DNA of 64,000 bases from Agrobacterium pusense (GCF_900102105.1 NZ_FNBB01000014.1:1-64000); one strand, 5' to 3'. Shown: positions 43,654 through 53,502, counted from the first letter of the stretch. A program made the numbers and translations. Notes: generated by a model not told the origin, from the letters alone.

Positions 43654-44979
43654 ATGGCAAATGATCGCAAACTGCATCTCGGCGCCTTTATGAGGCCCGT
43701 CAGCCTCCACACGGGCGCATGGCGTTATCCCGGCGCCTTTCCTGACGCCAATTTCAATTTCGCCCATCTGGCGCGTTTCGCGCAGCAGCTCGAAGCTGCG
43801 AAATTCGACGCATTTTTCATGGCCGATCATCTCGCCGTCCTGAACATGCCCACGGAGGCACTGCGCCGCAGCCATACCGTTACTTCCTTCGAGCCCTTCA
43901 CGCTTCTTTCCGCCCTGGCCGCCGTCACCCAGCGCATCGGTCTCGTCGCCACCGCGTCCACCACGTTCGACGAGCCCTATCACGTGGCCCGGCGTTTTGC
44001 CTCTCTCGATCACCTCAGCAATGGCCGCGCCGGCTGGAACATCGTCACAACCTCGAACCCGGACGCCGCCCGGAATTTCGGCCGAGATGATCAACCCGAC
44101 CACGCCGAGCGCTATGGCCGCGCGCGGGAATTCTATGACGTCGTCACCGGGCTGTGGGATTCATTTTCGGATGATGCCTTCATTCGGGATGTCGATAGCG
44201 GACTGTTCTTCGACCCTGAAAAAATGCATGTGCTGAACCACAGGGGCCCCGAATTTTCGGTGCGCGGACCGCTCAATATCGCCCGCCCGGTGCAGGGCTG
44301 GCCGGTCATCGTTCAGGCCGGCGCATCCGAACCCGGACGCCAGCTCGCCGCCGAAACCGCTGAGGTGGTCTTTGCGGCCACACCCACCCTTGCAGCCGGC
44401 AAGGCCTTTTACAAGGACGTAAAGGACAGGACGGTCGCCGCCGGACGGTCGCGTGATGGCATCGTCATTCTGCCTGGCGCGTTCGTTCTTGTCGGCGATA
44501 CGGTCGAGGAGGCAAAAGCCAAGCGCGCCAGGCTCGACAGCCTCGTCCACTATGAAAGCGCGATAGCATCGCTGTCGATCGCGCTGGGTCACGATGTGTC
44601 CGGTTTCGATCCCGACGCCCCGCTGCCCGACATTCCGGAAACGAATGCGAGCAAATCCAGCCGCGAAAGAGTGATAGAACTTGCCAGAAGCGAAGGGCTG
44701 ACGGTGCGTCAACTCGCGCAGCGGCTGGGCGGCTATGCGGGGCTCGCCTTCGTCGGCACGCCGAAAACCATCGCCGACGAGATGGAACAATGGCTGCATG
44801 AGGAAGGCTCGGACGGCTTCAACGTCACCTTCCCCTTCCTGCCCGCCGGCCTTGACGATTTCACCACGCTGGTCGTACCGGAACTGCAAAAACGCGGAGT
44901 TTTCCGAACGGACTATGAAGGTCCGACATTGCGCGATCATCTCGGACTGCACCGCCCGGTCAACCGCTTCTTTGCTTGA
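43654..44979 (+). CDS. Flavin-dependent monooxygenase, NtaA/SnaA/DszA (LLM class) family
   Basis: The 441-residue protein is a luciferase-like TIM barrel of the NtaA/DszA group: LHLGAFMRPVSLHTGAWRYP, KFDAFFMADHLAVLNM, SNGRAGWNIVTTSNPDAARN, and the C-terminal GTPKTIADEMEQWL. It uses FMNH2 supplied by a separate reductase (not in the window) to oxidise a sulfur- or nitrogen-containing compound. Since a sulfonate-type importer follows, it probably releases sulfur from an organosulfur compound in the cytosol. Confidence 0.9.
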   Translation: MANDRKLHLGAFMRPVSLHTGAWRYPGAFPDANFNFAHLARFAQQLEAAKFDAFFMADHLAVLNMPTEALRRSHTVTSFEPFTLLSALAAVTQRIGLVATASTTFDEPYHVARRFASLDHLSNGRAGWNIVTTSNPDAARNFGRDDQPDHAERYGRAREFYDVVTGLWDSFSDDAFIRDVDSGLFFDPEKMHVLNHRGPEFSVRGPLNIARPVQGWPVIVQAGASEPGRQLAAETAEVVFAATPTLAAGKAFYKDVKDRTVAAGRSRDGIVILPGAFVLVGDTVEEAKAKRARLDSLVHYESAIASLSIALGHDVSGFDPDAPLPDIPETNASKSSRERVIELARSEGLTVRQLAQRLGGYAGLAFVGTPKTIADEMEQWLHEEGSDGFNVTFPFLPAGLDDFTTLVVPELQKRGVFRTDYEGPTLRDHLGLHRPVNRFFA

Positions 44980-45130
44980 TAACGGGATGTCGCGCCGATC
45001 CCTCCGGGATTAGGGAGATTTTCCACGCCGCTTTCGAAGTTTGGCATGGGGTTCCAGAGGTGCGTATTGACCACAAAAACACCTGCCTTTAGCCTTTATG
45101 TATATAAAATCCATAAAATAGGTGAATTAA

Positions 45131-46126
45131 ATGAAGGCCGAACATTCCCGCCGCCATATCCTCGAGCTCGGTATTGCCGGCGCGCTTGCCGCGCCGCTTG
45201 CAACTCGCGGTGCGCTGGCACAGAGCACGCCGGAATTTCCGGCAGAGCTGAAGCTGGATTGGGGATTTTATTCGTCCCATACACTGCTGATAAAGAACAA
45301 GGGCTGGCTTGAGGAAGCGTTCAAGGATGTCGGCACCAAGATCACCTGGGTACAATCGCGCGGCAGCAACAACTCGCTGGAGTTCCTCAAGGTCGGCTCG
45401 ACCGATTTCGCCGGTTCCGCGGCGCTTTCGGCCTTTCTTGCCCGCGCCAATGGCGTGCCGCTGAAAGTCATCTATGTAGCAAGCTGGGGCGGTTCGTCCA
45501 TCATTCAGGTGCGTCCGGATTCGCCGGTAAAGACGGTGGCCGATCTCAAGGGCAAGACCATTGCCGTCACCAAGGGCACGGCTCCCTATTTCACCCTTGT
45601 CCGCGCGCTTGCTCAACACAAGCTGTCAGTCGATGATCTGAAGGTTGTAAACCTGCAGCACCCCGAGGGGTTCAACGCGCTGCAGCAGGGACAGGTGGAT
45701 GCCTGGGTCGGTATCGATCCGCACACCTCCCAGGCCGAGCTTGCCGGCGACAGGGCAATTTTCGATGAGCGTAGCTGGCGCGACGGCAGTGTCTTCAGCG
45801 TATCGGAGACGTTCCTGGCAAAACACCCGCGCGCGGTAGAGCGTCTGCTCGGCGTGTGGGTGCAGACGCAGAAATGGATCCGCGAGAATAACGGCGAATT
45901 CATCGATTTCGTCACGAAGGTCACGGGCAACGACCCCAAGATCACGGAACTTACCATCAACAAGCGTGACTGGAACGACCCCGTCCCGGGTGAAGAACTG
46001 CTGAATTCGATCCGTATCGTTACCCCGCTGCTTGGCGACGACGTCCTGCGTCCGGGCGTCAATGTCGACAATGTTCTTGCGTCATTGATAGACCCGGCTC
46101 CGGCGAAAAAGGTGCTGGGCGCATGA
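45131..46126 (+). CDS. ssuA: Aliphatic sulfonate-type ABC binding protein (SsuA-like)
   Basis: The 331-residue precursor has a Tat-like signal (SRRHILELGIAGALAAPLAT, cut near GALAQ). The NMT1/SsuA pattern is seen in DWGFYSSHTLLIKNKGWLEE, GSTDFAGSAALSAFLARANG and LKGKTIAVTKGTAPYFTLVR. The upstream 40 bp is AT-rich (TATGTATATAAAATCC), perhaps a promoter of its own. The stop overlaps the permease start by 4 bp. It binds an organosulfonate or similar sulfur source; exact ligand unknown. Confidence 0.85.
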   Translation: MKAEHSRRHILELGIAGALAAPLATRGALAQSTPEFPAELKLDWGFYSSHTLLIKNKGWLEEAFKDVGTKITWVQSRGSNNSLEFLKVGSTDFAGSAALSAFLARANGVPLKVIYVASWGGSSIIQVRPDSPVKTVADLKGKTIAVTKGTAPYFTLVRALAQHKLSVDDLKVVNLQHPEGFNALQQGQVDAWVGIDPHTSQAELAGDRAIFDERSWRDGSVFSVSETFLAKHPRAVERLLGVWVQTQKWIRENNGEFIDFVTKVTGNDPKITELTINKRDWNDPVPGEELLNSIRIVTPLLGDDVLRPGVNVDNVLASLIDPAPAKKVLGA

Positions 46127-46992
46127 ATTCCCATCCGCGCGAATTTCAGCGCGTGAGACAGCCATCCAGACAGTCTCCTTCCCGATCGACGCTTGTGCAA
46201 AAGGTGGGGGCTTTCTTCACACGGTTCGACCTGCGCGGTGCGATCGTGCCGGTCGGGTCTTTGCTGCTGCTCGAGCTTTTTGTTCGCATGGGCTGGGTGA
46301 GCCCTTATGTGCTGCCGCCGCCATCGGAACTCTACGATACGTTTCTGCGGCTTGCCGAAGGACCTCTCTGGACCAATGTCGCGGCAAGCACCGCCCGCGT
46401 TTTCGTCGGCTTCGTCATCGGCTCGGTGCTTGCGGTCATCGTTGGATCGCTGGTTGGGCTGGTCGTTGCCGCCGAGCGTTATCTGGAGCCCACGTTTCAG
46501 GCCCTGCGCGCGGTTCCGAGCCTCGCCTGGGTGCCGCTGCTGATGATCTGGTTCGGCATCGGCGAAACCTCTAAAATCGTCCTGATCGCCAAGAGCGCGT
46601 TTTTCCCGGTCTATCTCAACCTGTTCTCCGGCATCCGCAATGTGGATCGCAAACTTGTGGAAGTGGGCGAAATGTATCGCCAGCCCCTGCCCGTACTGGT
46701 CTGGCGAATTTTTATCCCGGCCTCCCTGCCTCATCTTTTCACCGGCCTGCGTTACGGGCTGTCCCTCGCCTGGCTGAGCGTCGTGGCAGCCGAGCTTCTG
46801 GCCGCATCCGAAGGGATCGGCTACATGCTTTCCGACGGGCGGGAACTGTCCCGTCCCGATCTGGTGATGATCGCCATCATCTGCCTTGCGGTGCTCGGCA
46901 AGATTTCCGACAGCCTGTTCAAGATCGTCGAGGAACGCTGCCTGCGTTGGCGCGATACCTATCCCCTGCAGGAAGGAGGTCGGTTGCGATGA
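46123..46992 (+). CDS. ssuC: Sulfonate-type ABC permease (SsuC-like)
   Basis: The 289-residue protein has an N-terminal 40-residue cytosolic tail followed by six membrane segments. The conserved stretch YLEPTFQALRAVPSLAWVPL leads into the EAA-like loop EVGEMYRQPLPVLVWRIFIP. It overlaps both neighbours by 4 bp, so it is tightly coupled to ssuA and ssuB. Confidence 0.9.
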   Translation: MNSHPREFQRVRQPSRQSPSRSTLVQKVGAFFTRFDLRGAIVPVGSLLLLELFVRMGWVSPYVLPPPSELYDTFLRLAEGPLWTNVAASTARVFVGFVIGSVLAVIVGSLVGLVVAAERYLEPTFQALRAVPSLAWVPLLMIWFGIGETSKIVLIAKSAFFPVYLNLFSGIRNVDRKLVEVGEMYRQPLPVLVWRIFIPASLPHLFTGLRYGLSLAWLSVVAAELLAASEGIGYMLSDGRELSRPDLVMIAIICLAVLGKISDSLFKIVEERCLRWRDTYPLQEGGRLR

Positions 46993-47723
46993 GCCTGCTT
47001 CAGGTTGACGTGCGCGAAAAGGCCTTCGGCGATACCGTTGTCCTTCAGGACATTCATCTGGGGCTCGGCGATGGCGAAGCGGCGGTTCTTCTCGGGCCAA
47101 GCGGCTGCGGAAAGAGCACGCTGCTGCGCATCGCCGCAGGTCTGGACAGGCGATTTGCCGGCGCAGTGACGATCAACACGGCGGAAGAAGACGGAGCGAC
47201 GGACACGCCGCCGATCGCCTTCGTCTTTCAGGAACCCCGCCTGATGCCCTGGCTGACGGTTGCCGAAAATATCGGCTATGCGGCCGGCAAGAAATTCGAC
47301 GTGCAGCGGGTTGAAGGGCTGATCAACGACGTAGGCCTCAGCGGCCACGGCGCGGCGCTGCCGAAGGCGCTTTCCGGCGGCATGGCGCAGCGTGTCGCCA
47401 TCGCTCGGGCGCTCTATACGCAACCGCGTATCCTGCTGCTGGATGAACCCTTCAGCGCGGTCGATGCCTTCACGCGGATGAAGCTTCAGGACCTTGTTCT
47501 GAAGCTTGTGGAACAGCGCGGCATCTCATTCCTTCTCGTCACCCACGATATCGATGAAGCTCTCTATCTCGGCGACCGGATTTACATGATGGGTGCCCAT
47601 GACGGTCGCATACAGGAGGAGATCGAGGTGGAAGTGCCACGCCCCCGTGACCGGCGCTCACCCCGGCTGGCAACCCTCAAGAACGACGTGCTGACAGCCC
47701 TGCACAAGGCGCATGTCATCTGA
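46989..47723 (+). CDS. ssuB: Sulfonate-type ABC ATPase (SsuB-like)
   Basis: The 244-residue ATPase starts at 46989 inside the permease stop (ATGA), with GGAGG upstream. It has Walker [10 protein letters not shown], signature LSGGMAQRVAIARAL, Walker B ILLLDEPFSAVDA and the Q-loop FVFQEPRLMPW. It completes the importer. It is convergent with the arabinose permease gene 12 bp away. Confidence 0.9.
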   Translation: MSLLQVDVREKAFGDTVVLQDIHLGLGDGEAAVLLGPSGCGKSTLLRIAAGLDRRFAGAVTINTAEEDGATDTPPIAFVFQEPRLMPWLTVAENIGYAAGKKFDVQRVEGLINDVGLSGHGAALPKALSGGMAQRVAIARALYTQPRILLLDEPFSAVDAFTRMKLQDLVLKLVEQRGISFLLVTHDIDEALYLGDRIYMMGAHDGRIQEEIEVEVPRPRDRRSPRLATLKNDVLTALHKAHVI

Positions 47724-47735
47724 TCGTCCGCCCCC

Positions 47736-48563
47736 TCACCCTTTCACACCGGACGAGATCATGATGGCTTCCGTTACCCGCCGCTGGAAGATGACGTAGG
47801 CGATGATGACCGGCAGCGCGGCAAGCATGGCGATGGCCATCAGCCGGGCATAGGCAACGCCGAATGTGTCATTGACCTGGGTGATGCCGACCGGGATCGT
47901 CATCATGTTTTCCGAGGTAACGACGAGGAAGGGCCAGAAGAAGGCGTTCCAGACCGTGATGAATGTCACGATCGCCATGGCGGTCGTAATGCCCCAGTTC
48001 AGCGGCAGGTAGACCTTGAAAAGGATTGTATACTCACCGCCGCCATCCAAAACCACAGCCTCGCGCATCTCCTTCGGCACGCTGTCGAAGAACTGCTTGT
48101 AGACGATGATGACGATGGGCGTGATGAGCTGCGGCAGGATGATGCCTGCCCAGGTGTTGATGAGGTTAAGGTTTTTCATCAGGATGAACTGCGTGACGAC
48201 AAGCGTCTGCGCCGGCACCATGAAACTCGCCAGCACGATGCCATAGAGCAGGCGTCGGCCCGGAAACCGTATCTGCGAGAGGGCATAGGCGCACAACATC
48301 GAGATAAGAAGCACCGATACGGTAACGATCGCCGCCGTGCCGACCGAGTTGATATACCAGTTCATCAACTGCGTGTTGAAGATGGCGTTCACATAGGCGC
48401 TCAGCCGGAACTCGTCGGGTATCAGCAAGGTGTTCCCTGCAACATTCTCATCCGAGCGAATGGAGGTGACGAAGGTCCAGTAGAGCGGAAATATCCACAC
48501 CAGCGCCGCCGAGAAGGTCAGCACGGTCAGGATGATGTTTTCTAGTCTTCTGGTGAGGCTCAT
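47736..48563 (-). CDS. Sugar ABC permease, MalG/AraQ-type
   Basis: The 275-residue protein has six membrane segments. Its EAA loop is REAVVLDGGGEYTILFKVYL. Last gene of the GH51-associated operon. The start overlaps the partner permease by 4 bp. With the MalF-type subunit it should import an arabino-oligosaccharide or arabinose. Confidence 0.88.
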   Translation of the reverse strand: MSLTRRLENIILTVLTFSAALVWIFPLYWTFVTSIRSDENVAGNTLLIPDEFRLSAYVNAIFNTQLMNWYINSVGTAAIVTVSVLLISMLCAYALSQIRFPGRRLLYGIVLASFMVPAQTLVVTQFILMKNLNLINTWAGIILPQLITPIVIIVYKQFFDSVPKEMREAVVLDGGGEYTILFKVYLPLNWGITTAMAIVTFITVWNAFFWPFLVVTSENMMTIPVGITQVNDTFGVAYARLMAIAMLAALPVIIAYVIFQRRVTEAIMISSGVKG

Positions 48564-49444
48564 GAGTTCCTCCGGATGCGCAGCAACTGGAACTGGAGAA
48601 TGGAAACGATGACGATCAGCAGGAACAGCACGGTGGCGACGGCAGAGGCATAACCGCCATTGTTGAGCTGGAAGGCTTCACGATAGACCTTTAGAAGCAG
48701 TACAAAGCTTGAGTTGAAAGGGCCGCCGCCGCTCAGGAGATAGATCTGGTCGAATATCTTCAGTTGCAGGATCAATTGAAGGGTCAGCACGAGGGCTGTC
48801 ACGGGCCATAATAGCGGCCAGGTCACGCGCCAGAAGCGTTGCCACGTCGTTGCGCCATCGAGCGAGGCGGCCTCATAAAGCTCGGCCGGAATGTTGCGAA
48901 GACCCGCGATGAATAGCAATACGTTGAAACCGTTGGTCCACCAGATGGTGACGACAGCGACCATCGGCATGACCCAATAGGGATTCTTGAAGACCGCGAC
49001 CGGTTTTCCGGCAAACAGGGAAATCACCGGCTGAAGAATGCCGAACTGAAGATCGAGCATCCACGTCCAGATTTCCGTGACGACCGATACAGGCAAGACA
49101 TAGGGCAAGAAAAACAGGCTCATCGCAACCGTCTGCCTGACGCCCGAAAGGCGGCTGACGGCGAGTGCGATCATCAGCGCGATGACGGTCGTCGGGACCA
49201 CGGTTAGAAGCACAAAATAACCGTTGTTCTTCAGCGACGTTATAAACAGGCGGTCGCTCAGCAGCTTTGCGTAGTTTGCAAACCCGACCCAGTTTCCATC
49301 ACCGATCAGGGGCGCATCGGTGAAACTCATGCGCACCATCTCGACCAGCGGATAAAGGAAGAAGGTGGCGAAGACCACGATGAACGGCGTCACCATCGAC
49401 AGCGCGATCAGCGATTTCTTGCGCCGGTTTTCAATCATAGCCAT
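48560..49444 (-). CDS. Sugar ABC permease, MalF/AraP-type
   Basis: The 294-residue protein starts at 49444 (MAMIENRRKKSLIALS, GGAG 7 nt upstream), seven codons inside the longest frame. It has six membrane segments and the EAA loop EAASLDGATTWQRFWRVTWP. A hairpin (49477-49501) separates it from the binding-protein gene. Confidence 0.88.
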   Translation of the reverse strand: MAMIENRRKKSLIALSMVTPFIVVFATFFLYPLVEMVRMSFTDAPLIGDGNWVGFANYAKLLSDRLFITSLKNNGYFVLLTVVPTTVIALMIALAVSRLSGVRQTVAMSLFFLPYVLPVSVVTEIWTWMLDLQFGILQPVISLFAGKPVAVFKNPYWVMPMVAVVTIWWTNGFNVLLFIAGLRNIPAELYEAASLDGATTWQRFWRVTWPLLWPVTALVLTLQLILQLKIFDQIYLLSGGGPFNSSFVLLLKVYREAFQLNNGGYASAVATVLFLLIVIVSILQFQLLRIRRNS

Positions 49445-49476
49445 GGACTGTCTCCGGGACTTCACGCATTGCAGGC

Positions 49477-49501
49477 GCCCTCCGGCCAGAGACCGGAGGG
49501 C
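49477..49501 (-). other. Intercistronic hairpin after sugar binding-protein gene
   Basis: GCCCTCCGG (49477-49485) and CCGGAGGGC (49493-49501) pair exactly with a 7-nt loop, 9 nt after the binding-protein stop. No T-run. Confidence 0.6.
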
Positions 49502-49510
49502 CGGTTCCTG

Positions 49511-50785
49511 TCACTTCAGCTTGCTTTGCAGCTCTTCCTTGATCTGCTCCACCGCATCCGTGCCGCTCATGAAGCCCTGAATGGCCGGAGCGATGACGTT
49601 GAGCGCGGCATCATAGGCAGGCGAAGCGACACCCGTGATCGTCGTTTTCGGATCGAACACGGCTGCTTCTGCAAGTGACGCATAGGTGGCGTTCGGCTGC
49701 ATCGCCTTGTAATCGCTGCCCTCGGTGATCGATTTATAGGCCGGGATGTGGCCAGCATCGGCCCAGCTGATGGCGTGTTTTTCCATCCAGCCGATTACCT
49801 TCATCACCGCGGCGCGTTTTTCGCCGGAAACGGTCTTGTCACCCTGGTTGGGAATGGCAAAAGCGTGTGAATCCGCCCATGTAGCGCGTTTACCCATGAA
49901 GGGCGGAACCTCGACCGCGCTCCATTTGAAGCCCAGCTTGTTGTTCTTTTCCAGGTCCTTGTAGGTCGGCACTTCCCAGACGCCGTTCAGCTGGAAGGCG
50001 GATTTTCCGGCGGAGAAGAGCGCGACGGAAGCGGGATATTCCGCCTGCTCCGGCGCCCAGCCGTTTTCGCGCCATTTCGACATGGTATCGATAGCCTTGG
50101 CGGCCTTCTCCGCATTGTCGCCGGCCAGCACCTCGCCATTGGTGACGAGTTCACCACCCTGCTGCGAGAACAAGGTGTAAAAGACGCGCCAGACACCGGC
50201 TTCTCCGCCGGATTGATACGTGACCGGCGTTTCGACGCCTTTTTCCTTGGCCCAGGCCAGCGCCTTCTCGAAGTCGTCTATCGTCTTGATACCGGTCAGC
50301 TTGCCTTCGGCATCGATATAGGGCGAGCCTTTGAGAAGATCGGCATTGTAATAGAGAACCAGCGCGTGAATATCGAAAGGCACGGCATAAAGCTTGCCGT
50401 CATGGGTGGCCGCATCGAGCGGCGCACTGAAGAAATCGTCCTTCTTCAGTCCCGCATCCTCAAGATCCTTGTCGGTAATCTCGCTCAGCACCTTCTCCTG
50501 CAGCGCCAGCGGCGCACGGGACAGGTGATAGGTCATGACGTCAGGTCCTTCGCCGACGGCAGAAGCGGTCCGTACCTTGGTATAGAAGGGCACGCCCCAT
50601 TCGAGCGTCGTTCCCTTCACCTGAATATCAGGATGTTCCTTGTTGAAGGCATCGATCAGCGCCTTCATGCGCACGCCGTCACCGCCGGACAGGAAATCCC
50701 ACCAGACGATATCCTGTCTGGCCAGCGCCGGCAGGGCGGTCAAACCCAGAACCGTGCCAACAAGCAATGTCTTGATCAGTCGCAT
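49511..50785 (-). CDS. Sugar ABC solute-binding protein (family 1)
   Basis: The 424-residue precursor has a Sec signal (LLVGTVLGLTALPALA). The mature pattern is family 1: DIVWWDFLSGGDGVRMKALI, NKEHPDIQVKGTTLEWG, GKLYAVPFDIHALVLYYNAD, AFQLNGVWEVPTYKDLEKNN. GGGAGGAG precedes the ATG. It serves the importer next to the GH51 enzyme, so the ligand is probably arabinofuranose-containing. Confidence 0.88.
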   Translation of the reverse strand: MRLIKTLLVGTVLGLTALPALARQDIVWWDFLSGGDGVRMKALIDAFNKEHPDIQVKGTTLEWGVPFYTKVRTASAVGEGPDVMTYHLSRAPLALQEKVLSEITDKDLEDAGLKKDDFFSAPLDAATHDGKLYAVPFDIHALVLYYNADLLKGSPYIDAEGKLTGIKTIDDFEKALAWAKEKGVETPVTYQSGGEAGVWRVFYTLFSQQGGELVTNGEVLAGDNAEKAAKAIDTMSKWRENGWAPEQAEYPASVALFSAGKSAFQLNGVWEVPTYKDLEKNNKLGFKWSAVEVPPFMGKRATWADSHAFAIPNQGDKTVSGEKRAAVMKVIGWMEKHAISWADAGHIPAYKSITEGSDYKAMQPNATYASLAEAAVFDPKTTITGVASPAYDAALNVIAPAIQGFMSGTDAVEQIKEELQSKLK

Positions 50786-50860
50786 CGTTCACTCCTCCCG
50801 TTTTCTTTGAAAACACCCCATCGGGGATGGTCTGCTGCCTCGACAGGCGCCTCCTCGCGC

Positions 50861-51934
50861 CTATCGCAACCTTCTGCCGTCGCTGTCGAAAACCATGATG
50901 TGGTCGGGCGCGGCGGTGAGCGAAACCGGACGGCCATCCAGGCTCTCGCGCGAGCCCTGGCGCTGCACGATGATTTCCCTGCCGGCCCCGGTGCGGGTAT
51001 AGAGGTAGGAGACGTCGCCCAGCTCTTCCGCGACCTCGACGACGACCGGCAAGGCACCGTCCTGTGTTATGATCAGATGCTCGGGTCGGATCCCGATCTC
51101 GACACGCTGCCCGGCGGAGACGGGTTGCGAGAGCCGCGCCTCGATATGTCCATGCCCGCCATCGGGCGAAAGCGTCACGACGCCTTCGTGCTGTCCGACG
51201 ACGTCCGCCTGCAGGAAGTTCATCGCCGGTGAGCCGATGAAGCCCGCGACGAACCGGTTATCAGGATCGTCATAGAGGGTGAGCGGTGCACCCGCCTGCT
51301 GCACGACGCCGCCCTTCAACACGAAGATCTTGTCCGCGAGCGTCATGGCCTCCACCTGATCATGGGTGACATAGATCATTGTGGCACCCAGCTTGCGGTG
51401 GAGCCGGGTCAGCTCCAGCCGCATCTGCACGCGCAACTCCGCATCGAGGTTCGAAAGCGGCTCATCGAACAGGAAGACCTTCGGCTGTCGAACGATGGCG
51501 CGGCCGATGGCGACGCGCTGGCGCTGTCCACCGGAAAGCTGCGAAGGCTTTTTCTGCAGATGATCTTCCAGCTGCAGGATGCGGGCCGCCTCGCCCACCC
51601 TCTCATTCACCTCCGCCTTCGGCCGGCGGGCAAGACGCAGGCTGAACGCCATGTTCTCGAACACCGTCAGATGCGGATAGAGGGCATAGTTCTGGAAAAC
51701 CATCGCAACGCCGCGATCCGCCGGCTCGACGGCCGTGACATCACGGTCGTCGATGGCGATGCATCCGCCGCTGGTCTCTTCAAGACCGGCAATCATCCGC
51801 AGCAGCGTGGATTTTCCGCAGCCGGAAGGCCCGACGAAGACCGCGAAGCTGCCGGTCGGGATATCCATCGAGACATCCCGGATCGCCGCGAAGGAGCCGA
51901 AGGACTTGGCGATATTGTTGAGACGGACACCCAT
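50861..51934 (-). CDS. Sugar ABC importer ATPase (MsmK/UgpC-like)
   Basis: The 357-residue ATPase has Walker [10 protein letters not shown], signature [15 protein letters not shown], Walker [16 protein letters not shown], the H-loop VTHDQVEAM and a C-terminal TOBE domain. It starts 7 bp after the GH51 stop and is first of the importer genes. Unlike polyamine-type importers, the ATPase precedes the binding protein here. Confidence 0.9.
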   Translation of the reverse strand: MGVRLNNIAKSFGSFAAIRDVSMDIPTGSFAVFVGPSGCGKSTLLRMIAGLEETSGGCIAIDDRDVTAVEPADRGVAMVFQNYALYPHLTVFENMAFSLRLARRPKAEVNERVGEAARILQLEDHLQKKPSQLSGGQRQRVAIGRAIVRQPKVFLFDEPLSNLDAELRVQMRLELTRLHRKLGATMIYVTHDQVEAMTLADKIFVLKGGVVQQAGAPLTLYDDPDNRFVAGFIGSPAMNFLQADVVGQHEGVVTLSPDGGHGHIEARLSQPVSAGQRVEIGIRPEHLIITQDGALPVVVEVAEELGDVSYLYTRTGAGREIIVQRQGSRESLDGRPVSLTAAPDHIMVFDSDGRRLR

Positions 51935-51941
51935 GGCCGCC

Positions 51942-53453
51942 TCACTGAACCTTCAGACGCAGCACATGATAAGACAGCGCCGGCACGGACCCCTTCAGCG
52001 CTCCGTCTTCGACGCCAACACCGCTGCCCGGCACCGGCACGACACGATCCGGCTGATCCGGGCCATTACCGACACGCAGATCGTAACCCGCCATGGCCAG
52101 ATGCAGATCGAGCGTGGCCGACGAGAAACCGGTGAGGCTGACATCGAGGTCGGCGGCCTCGGTCAAGTGCCGGTTCAACACGAACAATGTCACCATGCCT
52201 TCCGCCTCGTCATAGACACCGGCGACATCGAGATATTTGACGTCATCGGCCGCATTGCAGTCATAGGTCGGGCAATCAACGGCGACATTCAGCGCGACGC
52301 CACGGCCATAAAGCGAAGCAAACTGGTATGGATAATAGATCGTCTGACGCCATGCCGGGCCGTTCTTCTCGGCACGGATGGGCGCGATGACATTGACGAG
52401 CTGCGCGATGCAGGCGATGCGCACCCGATCCGAACGGCGGATGAACTCGTTGAGCAGACCCGCCACGAACAGCGCGTCCTCGAAATTGTATGTCTCTTCG
52501 AGAAGTGCGGGCGCTTCCGGCCAGTCCCAGCTCTTGATGCGTTTGCCGTCTTCTTCGCGGATGTGATACCAGACGTTCCATTCGTCGAAGCAGATGGAGA
52601 CGTCGTTCTTGGCGCGCTTCTTCGCCTTCACATAATCGATGACGCCCGCAATCGTCTGGATGTAGCGTCCGGTTTCCTCGATCTTGCCGAAATAATTCAG
52701 CGTGTCGCGGCTGTTGTTGCCGAAATATTTGTGCAGCGAGATGTGATCCACATTTTCATAGCACTCCTCGAGAACTTCCCGCTCCCATTCGGGATAAGTG
52801 GGCATGCCGTCATTGGAGCTGCCGCAGACGATTGCTTCAATAGTCGGATCGAAACCCTTGAAGGCCTTGGCGGTTTCGTTGGCGAGACGCCCGTACTCCA
52901 CCGCCGTTTTGTGACCGATCTGCCAGGGACCGTCCATTTCGTTGCCAAGGCACCACATTTTCACGCCATGCGGCTTTTCGGCGCCATGGCTGCGGCGCAG
53001 ATCGCTGAGCGTCGTACCGCCGGGGAAGTTGACGTATTCGAGGAAGTTGCGGGCGTCGTCCAGACCACGGGAGCCAAGATTGACGGCGAGCATCATCTCG
53101 ATGCCGGCCATCTGCGCCCAGTCGGCGAATTCATTGATGCCGATCTGGTTGGTTTCCTTGGAGCGCCAGGCGAGATCGAGCCGGATGGGACGCTGGTCGC
53201 GCGGCCCAATGCCGTCTTCCCAGCGATAGGCCGAAACGAAGTTGCCGCCCGGATAACGGATGGCCGGGATCTTCAGGTCCTGCACGAATTTCAGAACGTC
53301 CTTGCGAAAGCCGTTTTCATCCGCCTGAGGATGGCCCGGCTCGTAGATGCCGCCGTATATGGCGCGCCCCATATGTTCGATGAAGGCGGAATAAAGACGA
53401 TCGTCGATACGCCCAATCCGGAAGTCCCGGTGGACTGAAACCCGCGCTTTCAT
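51942..53453 (-). CDS. Alpha-L-arabinofuranosidase, GH51
   Basis: The 503-residue enzyme starts at 53453 (MKARVSVHRDFRIGRIDDRL). It shows GH51 hallmarks: FIEHMGRAIYGGIYEPGHPQ, IRYPGGNFVSAYRWEDGIGP, acid/base Glu in CLGNEMDGPW (E172) and nucleophile Glu in CFDEWNVWY (E291). A C-terminal beta-sandwich follows. There is no signal peptide, so it acts on imported oligosaccharides in the cytosol, releasing L-arabinose from arabinan, arabinoxylan or arabinogalactan fragments. It is followed at once by a sugar importer. Confidence 0.93.
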   Translation of the reverse strand: MKARVSVHRDFRIGRIDDRLYSAFIEHMGRAIYGGIYEPGHPQADENGFRKDVLKFVQDLKIPAIRYPGGNFVSAYRWEDGIGPRDQRPIRLDLAWRSKETNQIGINEFADWAQMAGIEMMLAVNLGSRGLDDARNFLEYVNFPGGTTLSDLRRSHGAEKPHGVKMWCLGNEMDGPWQIGHKTAVEYGRLANETAKAFKGFDPTIEAIVCGSSNDGMPTYPEWEREVLEECYENVDHISLHKYFGNNSRDTLNYFGKIEETGRYIQTIAGVIDYVKAKKRAKNDVSICFDEWNVWYHIREEDGKRIKSWDWPEAPALLEETYNFEDALFVAGLLNEFIRRSDRVRIACIAQLVNVIAPIRAEKNGPAWRQTIYYPYQFASLYGRGVALNVAVDCPTYDCNAADDVKYLDVAGVYDEAEGMVTLFVLNRHLTEAADLDVSLTGFSSATLDLHLAMAGYDLRVGNGPDQPDRVVPVPGSGVGVEDGALKGSVPALSYHVLRLKVQ

Positions 53454-53490
53454 AAGGCTCTCCTCCCATGCGCATTTATATCGTGAAATA

Positions 53491-53502
53491 TGGTATGAAC
53501 CA
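53491..53502. promoter_or_regulatory. Candidate operator upstream of GH51
   Basis: TGGT-ATGA-ACCA is a small inverted repeat inside an AT-rich promoter-like stretch 38 bp before the GH51 ATG. It may be the site for the adjacent regulator. Short and unproven. Confidence 0.25.

Noticed and set aside
45613..47100. 495-residue minus-strand open frame
   Set aside because: Antisense to ssuA and ssuC and without protein-like patterns.
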